Shown here: in pieces, positions 1 through 7,392 of the stretch | Position numbering within the stretch: the first letter of the stretch is position 1 | Layout: each line of letters starts with the position of its first letter | Origin: an uncultured Oscillospiraceae bacterium | Lineage (GTDB): Bacteria; Bacillota; Clostridia; Oscillospirales; Ruminococcaceae | Direction: 5' to 3' | Assembly (NCBI GenBank): GCA_934446565.1 | Contig: CAKSEO010000025.1 | Coordinates: 1 to 39,470 of the forward strand | Length of the DNA: 39,470 bases | Position numbers and translations under genes: made by a program | The notes under the pieces: generated by a model | Databases searched by the model: none | Told to the model about the DNA's origin: nothing | Seen by the model: the letters and a program-made list of their open reading frames with translations, nothing else

Positions 1-20
1 CAATTTTCAAGGAGCTTTTC
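1..20 (-). promoter_or_regulatory. boxA-like rRNA leader sequence
   Basis: Read on the minus strand the last bases of the window are AGCTCCTTGAAAATTG. This resembles the GCTCTTTGAAAACT sequence found in Firmicute pre-rRNA leaders (boxA/antitermination and processing region). It lies about 40 bases downstream of the last of four tandem promoters that read out of the window. I infer that a 16S rRNA gene starts just beyond the left edge. Confidence 0.5.
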
Positions 21-59
21 TTAACTCTGTCGCTGTCATTTCTTTCAGACGACTTTGTT

Positions 60-88
60 ATTATATCACATCTTTTCGAGTTTGTCAA
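60..88 (-). promoter_or_regulatory. Tandem promoter 1 (promoter nearest the edge)
   Basis: On the minus strand there is a perfect TTGACA (83-88) and a perfect TATAAT (60-65) with a 17-base spacer. The upstream side (higher coordinates) is A/T-rich like an UP element. It is one of four repeats of the same cassette and reads off the left edge. Confidence 0.85.
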
Positions 89-183
89 GAGGTTTTTCAA
101 AATTTATTTTTTGAATTTTTCTTGATTTTTTCGTTTCCGACGTGATATCGGAAGTTTCTCACTCGCTTTTCGCAAGCTTATCT

Positions 184-212
184 ATTATATCACATCTTTT
201 CGAGTTTGTCAA
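184..212 (-). promoter_or_regulatory. Tandem promoter 2
   Basis: TTGACA (207-212) and TATAAT (184-189) on the minus strand with a 17-base spacer. The sequence between and around the boxes is nearly identical to promoter 1, 124 bases away, so the cassette was probably duplicated. Between the two lies a short dyad, TTCCGA at 135-140 and TCGGAA at 148-153. Confidence 0.85.
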
Positions 213-301
213 GAGGTTTTCAAAATTTATTTTTGAATTTCTTTTCAAACTTTCAAAGTCTCGATTTAATAGATTGTCGTTTCTTTCGAAACAGCTTAAT
301 C

Positions 302-330
302 ATTATATCACTTTGTTTTCGATTTGTCAA
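302..330 (-). promoter_or_regulatory. Tandem promoter 3
   Basis: TTGACA (325-330) and TATAAT (302-307) on the minus strand, 17-base spacer, followed upstream by the same A/T-rich tract seen at promoters 1 and 2. It lies 118 bases from promoter 2. Confidence 0.83.
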
Positions 331-415
331 GAGGTTTTTCAAACTTTTTTGAATTTTTTTCTTGATTTTCAATCACTTTGCGATGTTTTCAAGCCGTTCT
401 CGCGACAGCTTCTAT

Positions 416-444
416 ATTATACTCTCTTTGTTCGAAAAAGTCAA
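416..444 (-). promoter_or_regulatory. Tandem promoter 4 (farthest upstream)
   Basis: TTGACT (439-444) and TATAAT (416-421) on the minus strand with a 17-base spacer, 114 bases from promoter 3. It is the most diverged copy of the cassette. No gene lies between it and promoter 1; the plus-strand open frame across this stretch is low-complexity Phe/Ser/Leu sequence and is not a gene. Confidence 0.8.
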
Positions 445-533
445 TACTTTTTTCAAAAATATTTAAAGGAAAGTTGCACAATTAGTTTTCTGAGTTTTAC
501 ACAAAATATACTTTTTCGAATACAAAAAATAAC

Positions 534-559
534 AAAAGACCCGCCGAAGCAGGTCTTTT
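534..559 (-). terminator. Terminator of nrdR
   Basis: On the minus strand AAAAGACCTGC pairs with GCGGGTCTTTT around a TTCG tetraloop (one T-G pair), followed by a T-rich tract. It starts 6 bases after the nrdR stop codon. Confidence 0.85.
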
Positions 560-565
560 AAATTA

Positions 566-1015
566 TCATCCGTTTTCCTGGAGCTCAGAGATTATCTTCA
601 CGAAGCCGTCTACATCATTAAAATCCTTATATACGGAAGCAAATCTGATATAAGCAACAACGTCGATAGCCTTGAGCTTGTGAAGAACCATCTCGCCGAT
701 CTTCTCGCTTGTGACCTCCCGCTGAAGGGAATTCTTCAGCTCTGCAGCGATCTCGTCCACCATATTTTCAATAGTCTCAAGCTTTACCGGACGCTTGACA
801 GCGGCTCTGCAAAGCCTGTCGACGAGCTTCTGGCGGTCGAACGGCTCTATGGAATTATCCTTCTTTATAACCATAAGAGGGATATCCTCGATTATTTCGT
901 ATGTTGTGAAACGGAATCCGCACTGGATACATTCACGGCGGCGGCGCACCTTATTTTCGGTCGGGCGGGAGTCTATAACCTTGCTTTCCTCGCACCCGCA
1001 CTCAGGACACTTCAT
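566..1015 (-). CDS. nrdR: Transcriptional repressor NrdR
   Basis: NrdR is the nucleotide-sensing repressor of ribonucleotide reductase genes. The 149-residue protein has the family's usual length. Its N-terminal zinc ribbon shows Cys3, Cys6, Cys29 and Cys32 with the run of arginines typical of NrdR, and an ATP-cone domain occupies roughly residues 48-138 (VIKKDNSIEPFDRQKL is its start). ATG at 1015 follows the promoter at 1058-1086 by a short leader. The gene is monocistronic, between its own promoter and a UUCG-capped terminator. No ribonucleotide reductase gene lies nearby; NrdR usually acts on distant nrd promoters. The identification is secure from the two-domain signature. Confidence 0.95.
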   Translation of the reverse strand: MKCPECGCEESKVIDSRPTENKVRRRRECIQCGFRFTTYEIIEDIPLMVIKKDNSIEPFDRQKLVDRLCRAAVKRPVKLETIENMVDEIAAELKNSLQREVTSEKIGEMVLHKLKAIDVVAYIRFASVYKDFNDVDGFVKIISELQENG

Positions 1016-1057
1016 GTTGATATATCACTCACTTTCCAGACAAATTGGTCTACATAT

Positions 1058-1086
1058 AGTATATCACAAACCTGCAATTTTTTCAA
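1058..1086 (-). promoter_or_regulatory. nrdR promoter
   Basis: TTGAAA (1081-1086) and TATACT (1058-1063) on the minus strand with a 17-base spacer, about 43 bases before the nrdR start codon. Confidence 0.7.
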
Positions 1087-1111
1087 CACTTTCAACTGAA
1101 AAAAGTCAAAA

Positions 1112-1588
1112 TTATTTTACGGATTTTTCTTTAATAAATTCATACAGCCGCATGACCGGAATATCCGTTTCCTGTCCGTCAAGCCTGTCCTTAAGCATTT
1201 TATTTGTATCTATTATCTGGCTCAGCGTACATTCATCGTCCTCGGTGGTTATATACAGCTTCATACATTGCGTGCTTGAATGATACCCGCGCAGTTCCTC
1301 CGGTTCACAGATAATCGTCAGGATATTTGTATATTTTATCGTTTTCCATCCGAGGAGGTGTTTCCACCTGAGTTCATTACTGTCCGCTTCTGCGACTGTT
1401 GGTATTTTTTCGTAAGCTACCACAATTGCGATAGATAATGCAGTGAAGATCAAAAACAATACCAGACTGACCACCGAGAAGTATTTTAACATTACAGCAA
1501 ACCAAATCGCAAGAATAATGACTGCCGCTGCCATGCCAGCATTAAAAAATCTGTCGTTGCATTTCATCTCGACCCTTATTTTATCCAT
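1112..1588 (-). CDS. Small membrane protein, function unknown
   Basis: I do not recognise this 158-residue protein. After a short charged N-terminus there are two adjacent hydrophobic spans (about residues 16-35 and 39-60), then a soluble C-terminal half of about 100 residues. This layout, with a Trp-rich turn after the second span, recalls bacterial PH-like or YcxB-like membrane proteins, but that is only a resemblance. The ATG at 1588 was chosen over an upstream GTG at 1603 because GAAGGGAG lies 5 bases before it. A clear promoter at 1624-1652 drives it alone; downstream, nrdR has its own promoter. Confidence 0.7.
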   Translation of the reverse strand: MDKIRVEMKCNDRFFNAGMAAAVIILAIWFAVMLKYFSVVSLVLFLIFTALSIAIVVAYEKIPTVAEADSNELRWKHLLGWKTIKYTNILTIICEPEELRGYHSSTQCMKLYITTEDDECTLSQIIDTNKMLKDRLDGQETDIPVMRLYEFIKEKSVK

Positions 1589-1623
1589 ACGCACTCCCTT
1601 CACAGACTACATTTCCAGATTTA

Positions 1624-1652
1624 ATTATATCACACGAACGATTTGAAGTCAA
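1624..1652 (-). promoter_or_regulatory. Promoter of the small membrane protein
   Basis: TTGACT (1647-1652) and TATAAT (1624-1629) on the minus strand with a 17-base spacer. Its -35 box directly abuts the T-tract of the leuA terminator, so the two transcription units are packed without spare sequence. Confidence 0.8.
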
Positions 1653-1680
1653 GAAAAAGGGCGCACCAAAGCACGCCCTT
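1653..1680 (-). terminator. leuA terminator
   Basis: AAGGGCG (1674-1680 read on minus) pairs with CGCCCTT (1657-1663), 10-base loop, then TTTTTCTT on the minus strand. It begins 15 bases after the leuA stop codon. Confidence 0.8.
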
Positions 1681-1694
1681 AAATCTATTAAAAA

Positions 1695-3356
1695 TCAGAT
1701 AAGCCCGGAATTATTGACCGCAGCCACCAGCGCCCTGACGGAAGCCGCGATGATATCCGTATGGATACCCGCGCCCCAGCTTACGGAGCCGTCTGGCTTG
1801 GATATTCCGATGTACGCAGCCGCCTTGGACTTGGAGGACTGCTCCACCGCGTTCTCCGTGTAAGTCGCAAGATGGAAGTCTATGCCGAGACCGCTCTTTA
1901 CCGCATTGGAAACTGCGTCCAGACGGCCGTTTCCGGCGCCCTCCAATGTACGTTTCTGACCGCCTACTTCCATAGTGACAGTCGCCGTGATATGCTCACC
2001 CTGAGTATAGTGCGCCTCGATGAACTTCAGCTTGCCCTGCGGCTCCAGATATGTCTTTTCAAAGATATCATAAATCTCGCTGGGGTGGAGTTCCTTGTGC
2101 TGATGGTCGGAAACTCCCTTGACAACGTAGCCGAAGTGTTCGCGCATCTTAGGCGGCATGATGATGCCGTAAGTCTGCTCCATGAGAAAGCCTATGCCAC
2201 CCTTGCCACTCTGGCTGTTGATGCGGATAACGTCGCCCTCGTACTCTCTGCCGATGTCGTGCGGATCGATGGGGATATAGGGAACGTTCCAGTGTTCGGG
2301 ATCCTTTTCCTCGCGCCACTTCATGCCCTTTGCGATAGCGTCCTGGTGAGAACCGCTGAACGCAGCGAACACCAGCTGACCGCTGTAAGGCATACGCTCG
2401 TAAACGTGCATTCTGGTGAGCCGCTCGTAGATGGAAGCCAGTTCAGGCAGGTTGCTGAAATCGAGGTTCGGCTCAACGCCGTGGGAGTACATGTTCAGCG
2501 CCAGCGTCACGATATCAACGTTACCAGTGCGTTCGCCGTTGCCGAAAAGAGTGCCCTCAACGCGGTCAGCGCCTGCGAGTAAGCCAAGCTCAGTGTCAGC
2601 GATGCCACAGCCGCGGTCGTTGTGCGGGTGGAGGGATATCTCAAGGGAATCGCGGCTGTGCAGTACCTTGCACATATATTCTACCTGCTGCGCATAAACG
2701 TGCGGAAGACTTTCCTCAACGGTAACGGGCAGATTGATGATCACCTTCCAGTCATGGGTAGGCTTCCAGATGTCAATTACCGCGTTGCATATCTCTGCGG
2801 CGAACTCCGGCTCAGTTCCGGTGAAGCTCTCCGGGGAGTACTCAAAACGGAAGTTACCGGGGGTCTTTTCGCGGTATTCATTCAGGAGCTTAGCGCCGGT
2901 AACGGCGATGTCGATTATCTCCTGCTTGCTCTTGCGGAAAACCTGCTCGCGCTGTGCAACAGATGTGGAGTTATACAGATGAACTATAGCGTTCTTGCAG
3001 CCATCGAGCGCCTCGAAAGTCTTTTTGATGATGTGTTCGCGGCTCTGGGTGAGTACCTGTACGGTAACGTCGTCGGGAATGAGATTCTGCTCGATAAGTG
3101 CGCGGCAGAACTCGTATTCAGTTTCAGAAGCAGCCGGGAACCCGATCTCGATCTCCTTGAAACCCACCTCGACCAGCTTCTTGAAGAATTCCAGCTTTTC
3201 GTCAAGGCTCATCGGAATGATGAGTGCCTGGTTGCCATCGCGGAGGTCGACGCTGCACCACTTGGGAGCTTTCTCGATGTAGTCCTTTTCAGCCCAGTCC
3301 ATGCATCTGAACGGCGGCATGAAATATCTTCTTGCGTACTTGCTTGCGTTTGTCAT
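1695..3356 (-). CDS. leuA: 2-isopropylmalate synthase
   Basis: LeuA condenses acetyl-CoA with 2-oxoisovalerate in the first committed step of leucine synthesis. The 553-residue sequence is of the long type (as in actinobacteria and yeast): an N-terminal lead, then the TIM-barrel catalytic domain with the metal-binding DLRDGNQAL motif near residue 40 and HPHNDRG in the middle, and a C-terminal allosteric domain ending GIHTDIIAASVRALVAAVN. ATG at 3356 was chosen because GGAAAGGAAAG lies just upstream; an open-frame extension to 3389 has no good ribosome site. The gene stands alone between a T-box leader and a terminator, so leucyl-tRNA charging probably controls it. Confidence 0.95.
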   Translation of the reverse strand: MTNASKYARRYFMPPFRCMDWAEKDYIEKAPKWCSVDLRDGNQALIIPMSLDEKLEFFKKLVEVGFKEIEIGFPAASETEYEFCRALIEQNLIPDDVTVQVLTQSREHIIKKTFEALDGCKNAIVHLYNSTSVAQREQVFRKSKQEIIDIAVTGAKLLNEYREKTPGNFRFEYSPESFTGTEPEFAAEICNAVIDIWKPTHDWKVIINLPVTVEESLPHVYAQQVEYMCKVLHSRDSLEISLHPHNDRGCGIADTELGLLAGADRVEGTLFGNGERTGNVDIVTLALNMYSHGVEPNLDFSNLPELASIYERLTRMHVYERMPYSGQLVFAAFSGSHQDAIAKGMKWREEKDPEHWNVPYIPIDPHDIGREYEGDVIRINSQSGKGGIGFLMEQTYGIIMPPKMREHFGYVVKGVSDHQHKELHPSEIYDIFEKTYLEPQGKLKFIEAHYTQGEHITATVTMEVGGQKRTLEGAGNGRLDAVSNAVKSGLGIDFHLATYTENAVEQSSKSKAAAYIGISKPDGSVSWGAGIHTDIIAASVRALVAAVNNSGLI

Positions 3357-3435
3357 ATTTCTTTCCTTTCCGGGCGTAGCCCCGCGCACACGCGCTTATA
3401 ATACAGCGAACTGTTGAACTGCACATGACCGCAAA

Positions 3436-3735
3436 ATAAAAAAAGCTCCATCTCATTAAGAGATGAAGCTTAAAACTCCACGGTACCACTCTCATTGACA
3501 GTCACAGAGAAGACTGCCCACTCGAACACATCAAACAATGTGCCTCTCGATAACGGGAGAAACCGTAACAGCTTAATTAGTGACCGCAGACTTTCCACCT
3601 GCTGACCGCCCGTTCAGCCGTTCTGCTCAAGGAGGAGCTATGACCCTGCCGCTCTGCCGGCTCGCACCAACCGCCGGTTCTCTGGAAGTGCTCCAGGGCT
3701 TTGTTTCCTATCGTCGCATTTCAACATATTCTATT
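3436..3735 (-). promoter_or_regulatory. T-box riboswitch (leucine type) of leuA
   Basis: Read on the minus strand, the leader carries the T-box core GAGTGGTACCGTGG (complement of 3478-3491), followed by a strong intrinsic terminator: AAGCTTCATCTC pairing with GAGATGGAGCTT (3443-3471, one mismatch) and a run of seven T. Stem I features are visible at higher coordinates: CCAGAGAACCGG and GGTTGGTGCGAG (about 3658-3690), the conserved GA-motif and distal loop. A CTC triplet at 3635-3637, in the expected position on the 3' side of stem I, is a candidate Leu specifier codon and agrees with the leuA gene downstream. The specifier assignment is inference; the T-box itself is clear. Confidence 0.92.
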
Positions 3736-3739
3736 TGTG

Positions 3740-3768
3740 ATTATATCACACATTTCAGCCTTTGTCAA
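3740..3768 (-). promoter_or_regulatory. leuA promoter
   Basis: Perfect TTGACA (3763-3768) and TATAAT (3740-3745) on the minus strand, 17-base spacer, placed just upstream of the T-box leader. Confidence 0.88.
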
Positions 3769-3803
3769 TAGCTTACAGAGATTTTTTCCTCAATGAAAAG
3801 GAC

Positions 3804-4163
3804 TTACCGCTCCGGCACATTCCTGTCCATATTAAAGACAAGCTTCCATCTGCCGCCCATATTCCTCCATGTCGAGGTTATGTGGAATGTCCCGGCAAGG
3901 TCGGCGTTTTCAGGTTTCTCGGCCGCAGTGGTGATTACATAGTGAACCTGCACCACATCGGGAGTTTCGCACACCGTCTCGAACCCCTTGATTTCGAATG
4001 AAGCACAGTCGAACTCAGCGATGATTTCCGCATACTCCGCCCCGGTGCACCTAAATCCTCCGCACACCATGACTGCATTCACGTCCACCAGTTCCAGAAA
4101 CGCCGCCCTGTCCCGTGCCTGAGCCGCTCTCCACATTTTTTCTTCAAGCTCCCGTATCATCAT
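3804..4163 (-). CDS. SnoaL/DUF4440-like protein
   Basis: This protein of 119 residues looks like the NTF2-like fold of the SnoaL/DUF4440 group: an N-terminal helix (IRELEEKMWRAAQARDRAAFLELV), a central part with GGFRCTGAEYAEIIAEF, and a C-terminal sheet ending ITSTWRNMGGRWKLVFN, the typical last strand. Members include small ketosteroid-isomerase-like proteins and domains of unknown role; no substrate can be inferred. ATG at 4163 was chosen because AGGAGGGG lies 4-5 bases upstream; it overlaps the end of the previous gene by 20 bases. It is the last gene of the five-gene operon that starts at 7349. Confidence 0.75.
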   Translation of the reverse strand: MMIRELEEKMWRAAQARDRAAFLELVDVNAVMVCGGFRCTGAEYAEIIAEFDCASFEIKGFETVCETPDVVQVHYVITTAAEKPENADLAGTFHITSTWRNMGGRWKLVFNMDRNVPER

Positions 4164-4620
4164 CTGTCCCCTCCTGTACGCTGCCAGCTGATGCCCGCAG
4201 ATTTTCCTTTTCAATGACAGAACGCCGCACCCCCGCGCTTACGACCATCCCTCCGATAAGAGCCGCAAAGGCCGTAGGCGTCCACAACAGAAAAATACCC
4301 GCCGCGTCGCCCATATTCATTCCACCATATTCAGCCGCGTACTGCGCGTTGAACATAGCGAATACATCTCCCCACCAGCCAAGCCCCAGCGCCAGAGCGA
4401 AAAGCACCACAAACAGGCACAGCGCACCAGCGCATTTCCAGATAAACCGCCGTTTATCCCTCGAAAACAGGAGCGCCGCCAACACCACGCCCAACAGCGG
4501 GCAAAAATATACGGTCTGCGTCCATATGGCAAGCCCGCAGAATGCGTACATAAGGCACATCACCGGGCAGAGGATTCCCTCCATAACAGCCAGCGCATTG
4601 AATATCCATCTGTTTTTCAT
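4144..4620 (-). CDS. Four-span membrane protein, function unknown
   Basis: A 158-residue protein beginning MKNRWIF with about four hydrophobic spans (residues 8-30, 33-52, 62-82 and 106-130) and a charged, Asp-rich C-terminal tail. It is not recognised. ATG at 4620 lies inside the region right after the cysteine desulfurase stop (4622-4624) with GGAAAGG in front; a longer reading frame upstream would overlap the desulfurase by 75 bases and has no ribosome site. The tight coupling suggests co-translation with the desulfurase and the SnoaL-like protein. Confidence 0.75.
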   Translation of the reverse strand: MKNRWIFNALAVMEGILCPVMCLMYAFCGLAIWTQTVYFCPLLGVVLAALLFSRDKRRFIWKCAGALCLFVVLFALALGLGWWGDVFAMFNAQYAAEYGGMNMGDAAGIFLLWTPTAFAALIGGMVVSAGVRRSVIEKENLRASAGSVQEGTDDDTGA

Positions 4621-4621
4621 A

Positions 4622-5773
4622 TCAGCCTTTCCACCCGCGAAGTTCCCGCAGAGTTTCCACGGTTTCACGAACAGCCCGTACCGCGATTTCCACATCGTCG
4701 GCGGTGTTGAACTCCGACAGAGTGAGCCTTAGCGAACCTTTGAGCATGTCCTCCGGCACACCCATAGCCCGGAGCACATGAGATGGAAGTTCATTACCGC
4801 TTGAGCACGCCGACCCTGAAGAAGCGCACACTCCCCGAATATCCAGCCCCAGCACGAGGGATTCCCCCTCCACCCCGGCAAATGAAACATTGACATTCCC
4901 GCAGAGCCGCGGCGAAATGCCACCGTTGAGCCTGCTCCCTGGTATCTCCAGCAGCCCTGCAATGAGTCTGTCCCTGAGCACCGAAATCCGTCCGGCACGC
5001 CCGGAAATATCCCGGCATGCCTCCTTCATAGCCGCGCCCATCGAAACAATAGCAGCAGTGTTTTCCGTGCCGGAGCGCATTCCGCTTTCCTGACCGCCGC
5101 CGCAGATAAACGGCTGCAATTCCAGCCCCTCCCGGATATACAGCAGCCCCGCCCCGCGAAGCCCCCCCAGCTTGTGCGCCGAGACCGACATCATATCACA
5201 TCCTATATCCTTGACGTCGATCGGGATATGCCCCGCCGCCTGCACCGCGTCCGTATGGAACAGCACGCCGCGTTGCCTGCAAAGCTCTGCAAGCTCCCGT
5301 ACCGGCTGTATCGTCCCGACCTCGTTGTTAGCTGCCATCACGGAAACCACCGCAGTTTCCGGCGTAATAAGCTCCCGGGCCTGCTCTATGTCAACGTATC
5401 CGTTCCCGTCCACGCCGATATTCCGCACCTCGAAGCCCTGCTTTTCCAACGACTTGCAGGTGTTAAGCACCGCCGGGTGCTCTATCGCAGACGCGACTAT
5501 CCTACGCTTTCCTGAAGCCATACCGAGCATCGCCGCCTGACGCAAAGCCATATTATCAGATTCCGTGCCACCGGAAGTAAAAACGATCTCCTCCGGCTTT
5601 GCCCCGATAGCCGCCGCGCACTTCTCCCGCGCTTCTATGAGCGCCAGCGCCGCCCTCCGCCCCTCGGAATGAATTGACGAGGGATTCCCGCAGCATTCCC
5701 ACAGAAACGGCTCAGCTGCTTTCCGAGCGCACTCCAGCACCGGAGCACTCGCCGCATTATCGAGATAAATCAC
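4622..5773 (-). CDS. Cysteine desulfurase (NifS/IscS family)
   Basis: A pyridoxal-phosphate enzyme that takes sulfur from cysteine for iron-sulfur clusters or other thio-groups. The 383-residue chain shows the family's landmarks: IYLDNAAS at the N-terminus, TSGGTESDN, IEHPAVLN, HTDAVQAAGH, the PLP lysine in SAHKLGG, and the active cysteine in SSGSACSSG. GTG at 5773 was chosen: the upstream gene's TGA overlaps it (GTGA), AAAGGAGG precedes it, and family members start right before IYLDNAA. No IscU or other cluster-assembly gene is adjacent; instead it sits in an operon with a repeat protein and a DUF6734 protein, so it may serve a dedicated role there. Confidence 0.92.
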   Translation of the reverse strand: MIYLDNAASAPVLECARKAAEPFLWECCGNPSSIHSEGRRAALALIEAREKCAAAIGAKPEEIVFTSGGTESDNMALRQAAMLGMASGKRRIVASAIEHPAVLNTCKSLEKQGFEVRNIGVDGNGYVDIEQARELITPETAVVSVMAANNEVGTIQPVRELAELCRQRGVLFHTDAVQAAGHIPIDVKDIGCDMMSVSAHKLGGLRGAGLLYIREGLELQPFICGGGQESGMRSGTENTAAIVSMGAAMKEACRDISGRAGRISVLRDRLIAGLLEIPGSRLNGGISPRLCGNVNVSFAGVEGESLVLGLDIRGVCASSGSACSSGNELPSHVLRAMGVPEDMLKGSLRLTLSEFNTADDVEIAVRAVRETVETLRELRGWKG

Positions 5774-6594
5774 CTCGCCGCCTCCTTTATCCTGTCGATA
5801 GTCCACTCCCATTCCGGGAAATCCCGGAGTATCCGCGCTATGCACCGCCAGATGAATTCCTCACGCAATACCGGCTGCTCTCTCATCTGCTGCTTAGCGC
5901 CCCACAGATGGGTATACTTATCCTGCGGGAAAAACAGCGTATCCTTATCAAGTAACGTCTGTACGCCAGTCCCGGTATATTCCGCGCACATCGCCGCCAT
6001 GCGTTGTTCCGCAAAAACCATGTATCTAAGACGTTCCCCGCACCGCTCTGCGGACTTCATGAACGCTATCGCCTGCGAGGTGTAGAACTCCTTAAAATCG
6101 TTGTCCGGGACGTAAAAGAACGCCGTATTCAGCGGCAAGACCTCCCGGCTGAACGCCGGCAGGATATGACCACGCGCCGAGAAATACTCGAGCGGCGGGT
6201 AAACGTCCGGATTAAGGTCCTCACGGTGAGCCGCGATGATATCACTGCCGAATTCCGGCTTGCTCCACACGATGAGGTCAGTATCTATCATCACACATGG
6301 AGCAGGCATCTGCTTCAGCGCAAGTATCTTCCCGGCAGCCCAGAACATTTCCGGGTCGATACCATCCAAATCATCCGGAACAGTGTCCCAGATCTCATCC
6401 CAGACCTTTTCAAGCCCGAAACTGCGGATATAATCAGCCGCTATACTATCGCAGTATAAAAATATCCTGCTGCCGTCCCTTTTCCATTCCAGTGCGGATA
6501 TCACCGCAGTAAACAGGTCGAAATCCTCTAAAGTAAAAGCCCCGTTATTTTTCGCGAAAAACGGAGCCGTAGAAATAATATGAAACGCGTCCAA
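5770..6594 (-). CDS. DUF6734-like protein with glycosyltransferase-type DxD motif
   Basis: A 274-residue protein that resembles DUF6734 proteins, a group that looks like GT-A fold glycosyltransferases. The sequence opens with a beta-strand and AFHIISTAPFFAKN, then FTLEDFDLFTAVISAL, a second strand IFLYCDS, and the motif CVMIDTDLIVW with DTD at residues 104-106, the usual metal and nucleotide-sugar site of GT-A enzymes. Further conserved-looking blocks are PLNTAFFYVPD and the C-terminal Trp-rich tail. I chose TTG at 6594: it fits the family N-terminus, follows ACGAGGT by 5-6 bases and starts 15 bases after the preceding stop; the ATG at 6663 would overlap that gene by 55 bases. Family assignment is by memory; glycosyltransferase activity is inference. 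Confidence 0.7.
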   Translation of the reverse strand: MDAFHIISTAPFFAKNNGAFTLEDFDLFTAVISALEWKRDGSRIFLYCDSIAADYIRSFGLEKVWDEIWDTVPDDLDGIDPEMFWAAGKILALKQMPAPCVMIDTDLIVWSKPEFGSDIIAAHREDLNPDVYPPLEYFSARGHILPAFSREVLPLNTAFFYVPDNDFKEFYTSQAIAFMKSAERCGERLRYMVFAEQRMAAMCAEYTGTGVQTLLDKDTLFFPQDKYTHLWGAKQQMREQPVLREEFIWRCIARILRDFPEWEWTIDRIKEAAR

Positions 6595-6608
6595 ACTTAT
6601 ACCTCGTG

Positions 6609-7349
6609 TCAGACTATGTGTATACCGTACCCGAAGCAGTTCAGCGGGCACTTTTTCAAACACTCATACATTATCCTGGCGTACTCATCGCCGGAAAAAC
6701 CAGCCCATGAGCCGCCAAATGAGCCCGGGATTCCAGAATAGCTCCCGAACCCCCACGACCCCGAAAAGCTGCCAAGCCGCTGGAAAACCTCCAGCAGATA
6801 GCTGCCGGAGCCGAACTGATACGACCCGAACGAAAATGACCCACGCCGGAACGAACCGAGATTTCCTCCGAACCGCCATTCCCACTCCCATTCCCAGAGC
6901 CGGAATTTATTGAAGCTTCCCAACACGCCAAAACTGCCAAGACCTCCGTAGCTGCCGGAATTACCGAAACTGCCATGGCTCGGGAAACTTCCGAAGCCGC
7001 CAAAATATGCCCACCCAGAGCCCGGCTTGAAACTCCCATCCGGAGTGCGCGCAACAAACGACCCGCACTGCCCGCAGTCCTCCTGCGGAGCACCGCAAAA
7101 CAGCTCGTTGATATCGCCGGCGCTTTTGCCAAACACCGCAGCCAGCTTGTCATTGAAATGGATGTCCTGCGGGTCAAGGTCATCCAGCATATCAGCGTAG
7201 ATAGCTCCGTTATGCTCTCTCAGCCATTCCGAAAGACTTCCGCCAAGGAAATATCCGCGAATAGCCGCCAGGTCAAAATTGTCGATGATCTCAGCCGCAT
7301 TGCTGATTTTTTTTCTGTTGAGCCATAAACAGCAATCCAACCAAGACAC
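6609..7349 (-). CDS. Gly-Ser-aromatic repeat protein with conserved N- and C-terminal caps
   Basis: This 246-residue protein has three parts. Residues 17-75 form a folded N-terminal module (AAIRGYFLGGSLSEWLREH, then LDPQDIHFNDKLAAVFG) that I have seen in front of various repeat proteins of Ruminococcus and Fibrobacter. Residues 95-218 are a low-complexity stretch with about sixteen GSF, GSY or GSW triplets, interrupted by (WE)3W at 152-158. Residues 219-246 form a C-terminal cap with three cysteines (C230, C234, C238) and the ending FGYGIHIV. Two more cysteine groups lie at 6-7 and 85-95. There is no signal peptide. The start is uncertain: GTG at 7349 or TTG at 7340, the latter better spaced after AGGGGGTG. 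It heads the operon; function unknown, possibly a modified or assembling structural protein. Confidence 0.75.
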   Translation of the reverse strand: MSWLDCCLWLNRKKISNAAEIIDNFDLAAIRGYFLGGSLSEWLREHNGAIYADMLDDLDPQDIHFNDKLAAVFGKSAGDINELFCGAPQEDCGQCGSFVARTPDGSFKPGSGWAYFGGFGSFPSHGSFGNSGSYGGLGSFGVLGSFNKFRLWEWEWEWRFGGNLGSFRRGSFSFGSYQFGSGSYLLEVFQRLGSFSGSWGFGSYSGIPGSFGGSWAGFSGDEYARIMYECLKKCPLNCFGYGIHIV

Positions 7350-7392
7350 CCCCTGTCAGTATTCCGATATGTAATTAAAGCTCTGCATTTTT

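Noticed and set aside
1..480. CRISPR-like array
   Set aside because: The repeat units are about 118 bases with variable length and contain promoters; no short repeat with regular spacers and no cas genes were seen.
142..561. Plus-strand open frame of 139 codons
   Set aside because: It runs through the four tandem promoters and translates to low-complexity Phe/Ser/Leu sequence caused by T-rich repeats.
6671..7183. Second minus-strand frame of 170 codons within the repeat-protein gene
   Set aside because: It arises because the GS-aromatic codon pattern suppresses stops in other frames; the frame of the full-length gene has conserved caps and the promoter.
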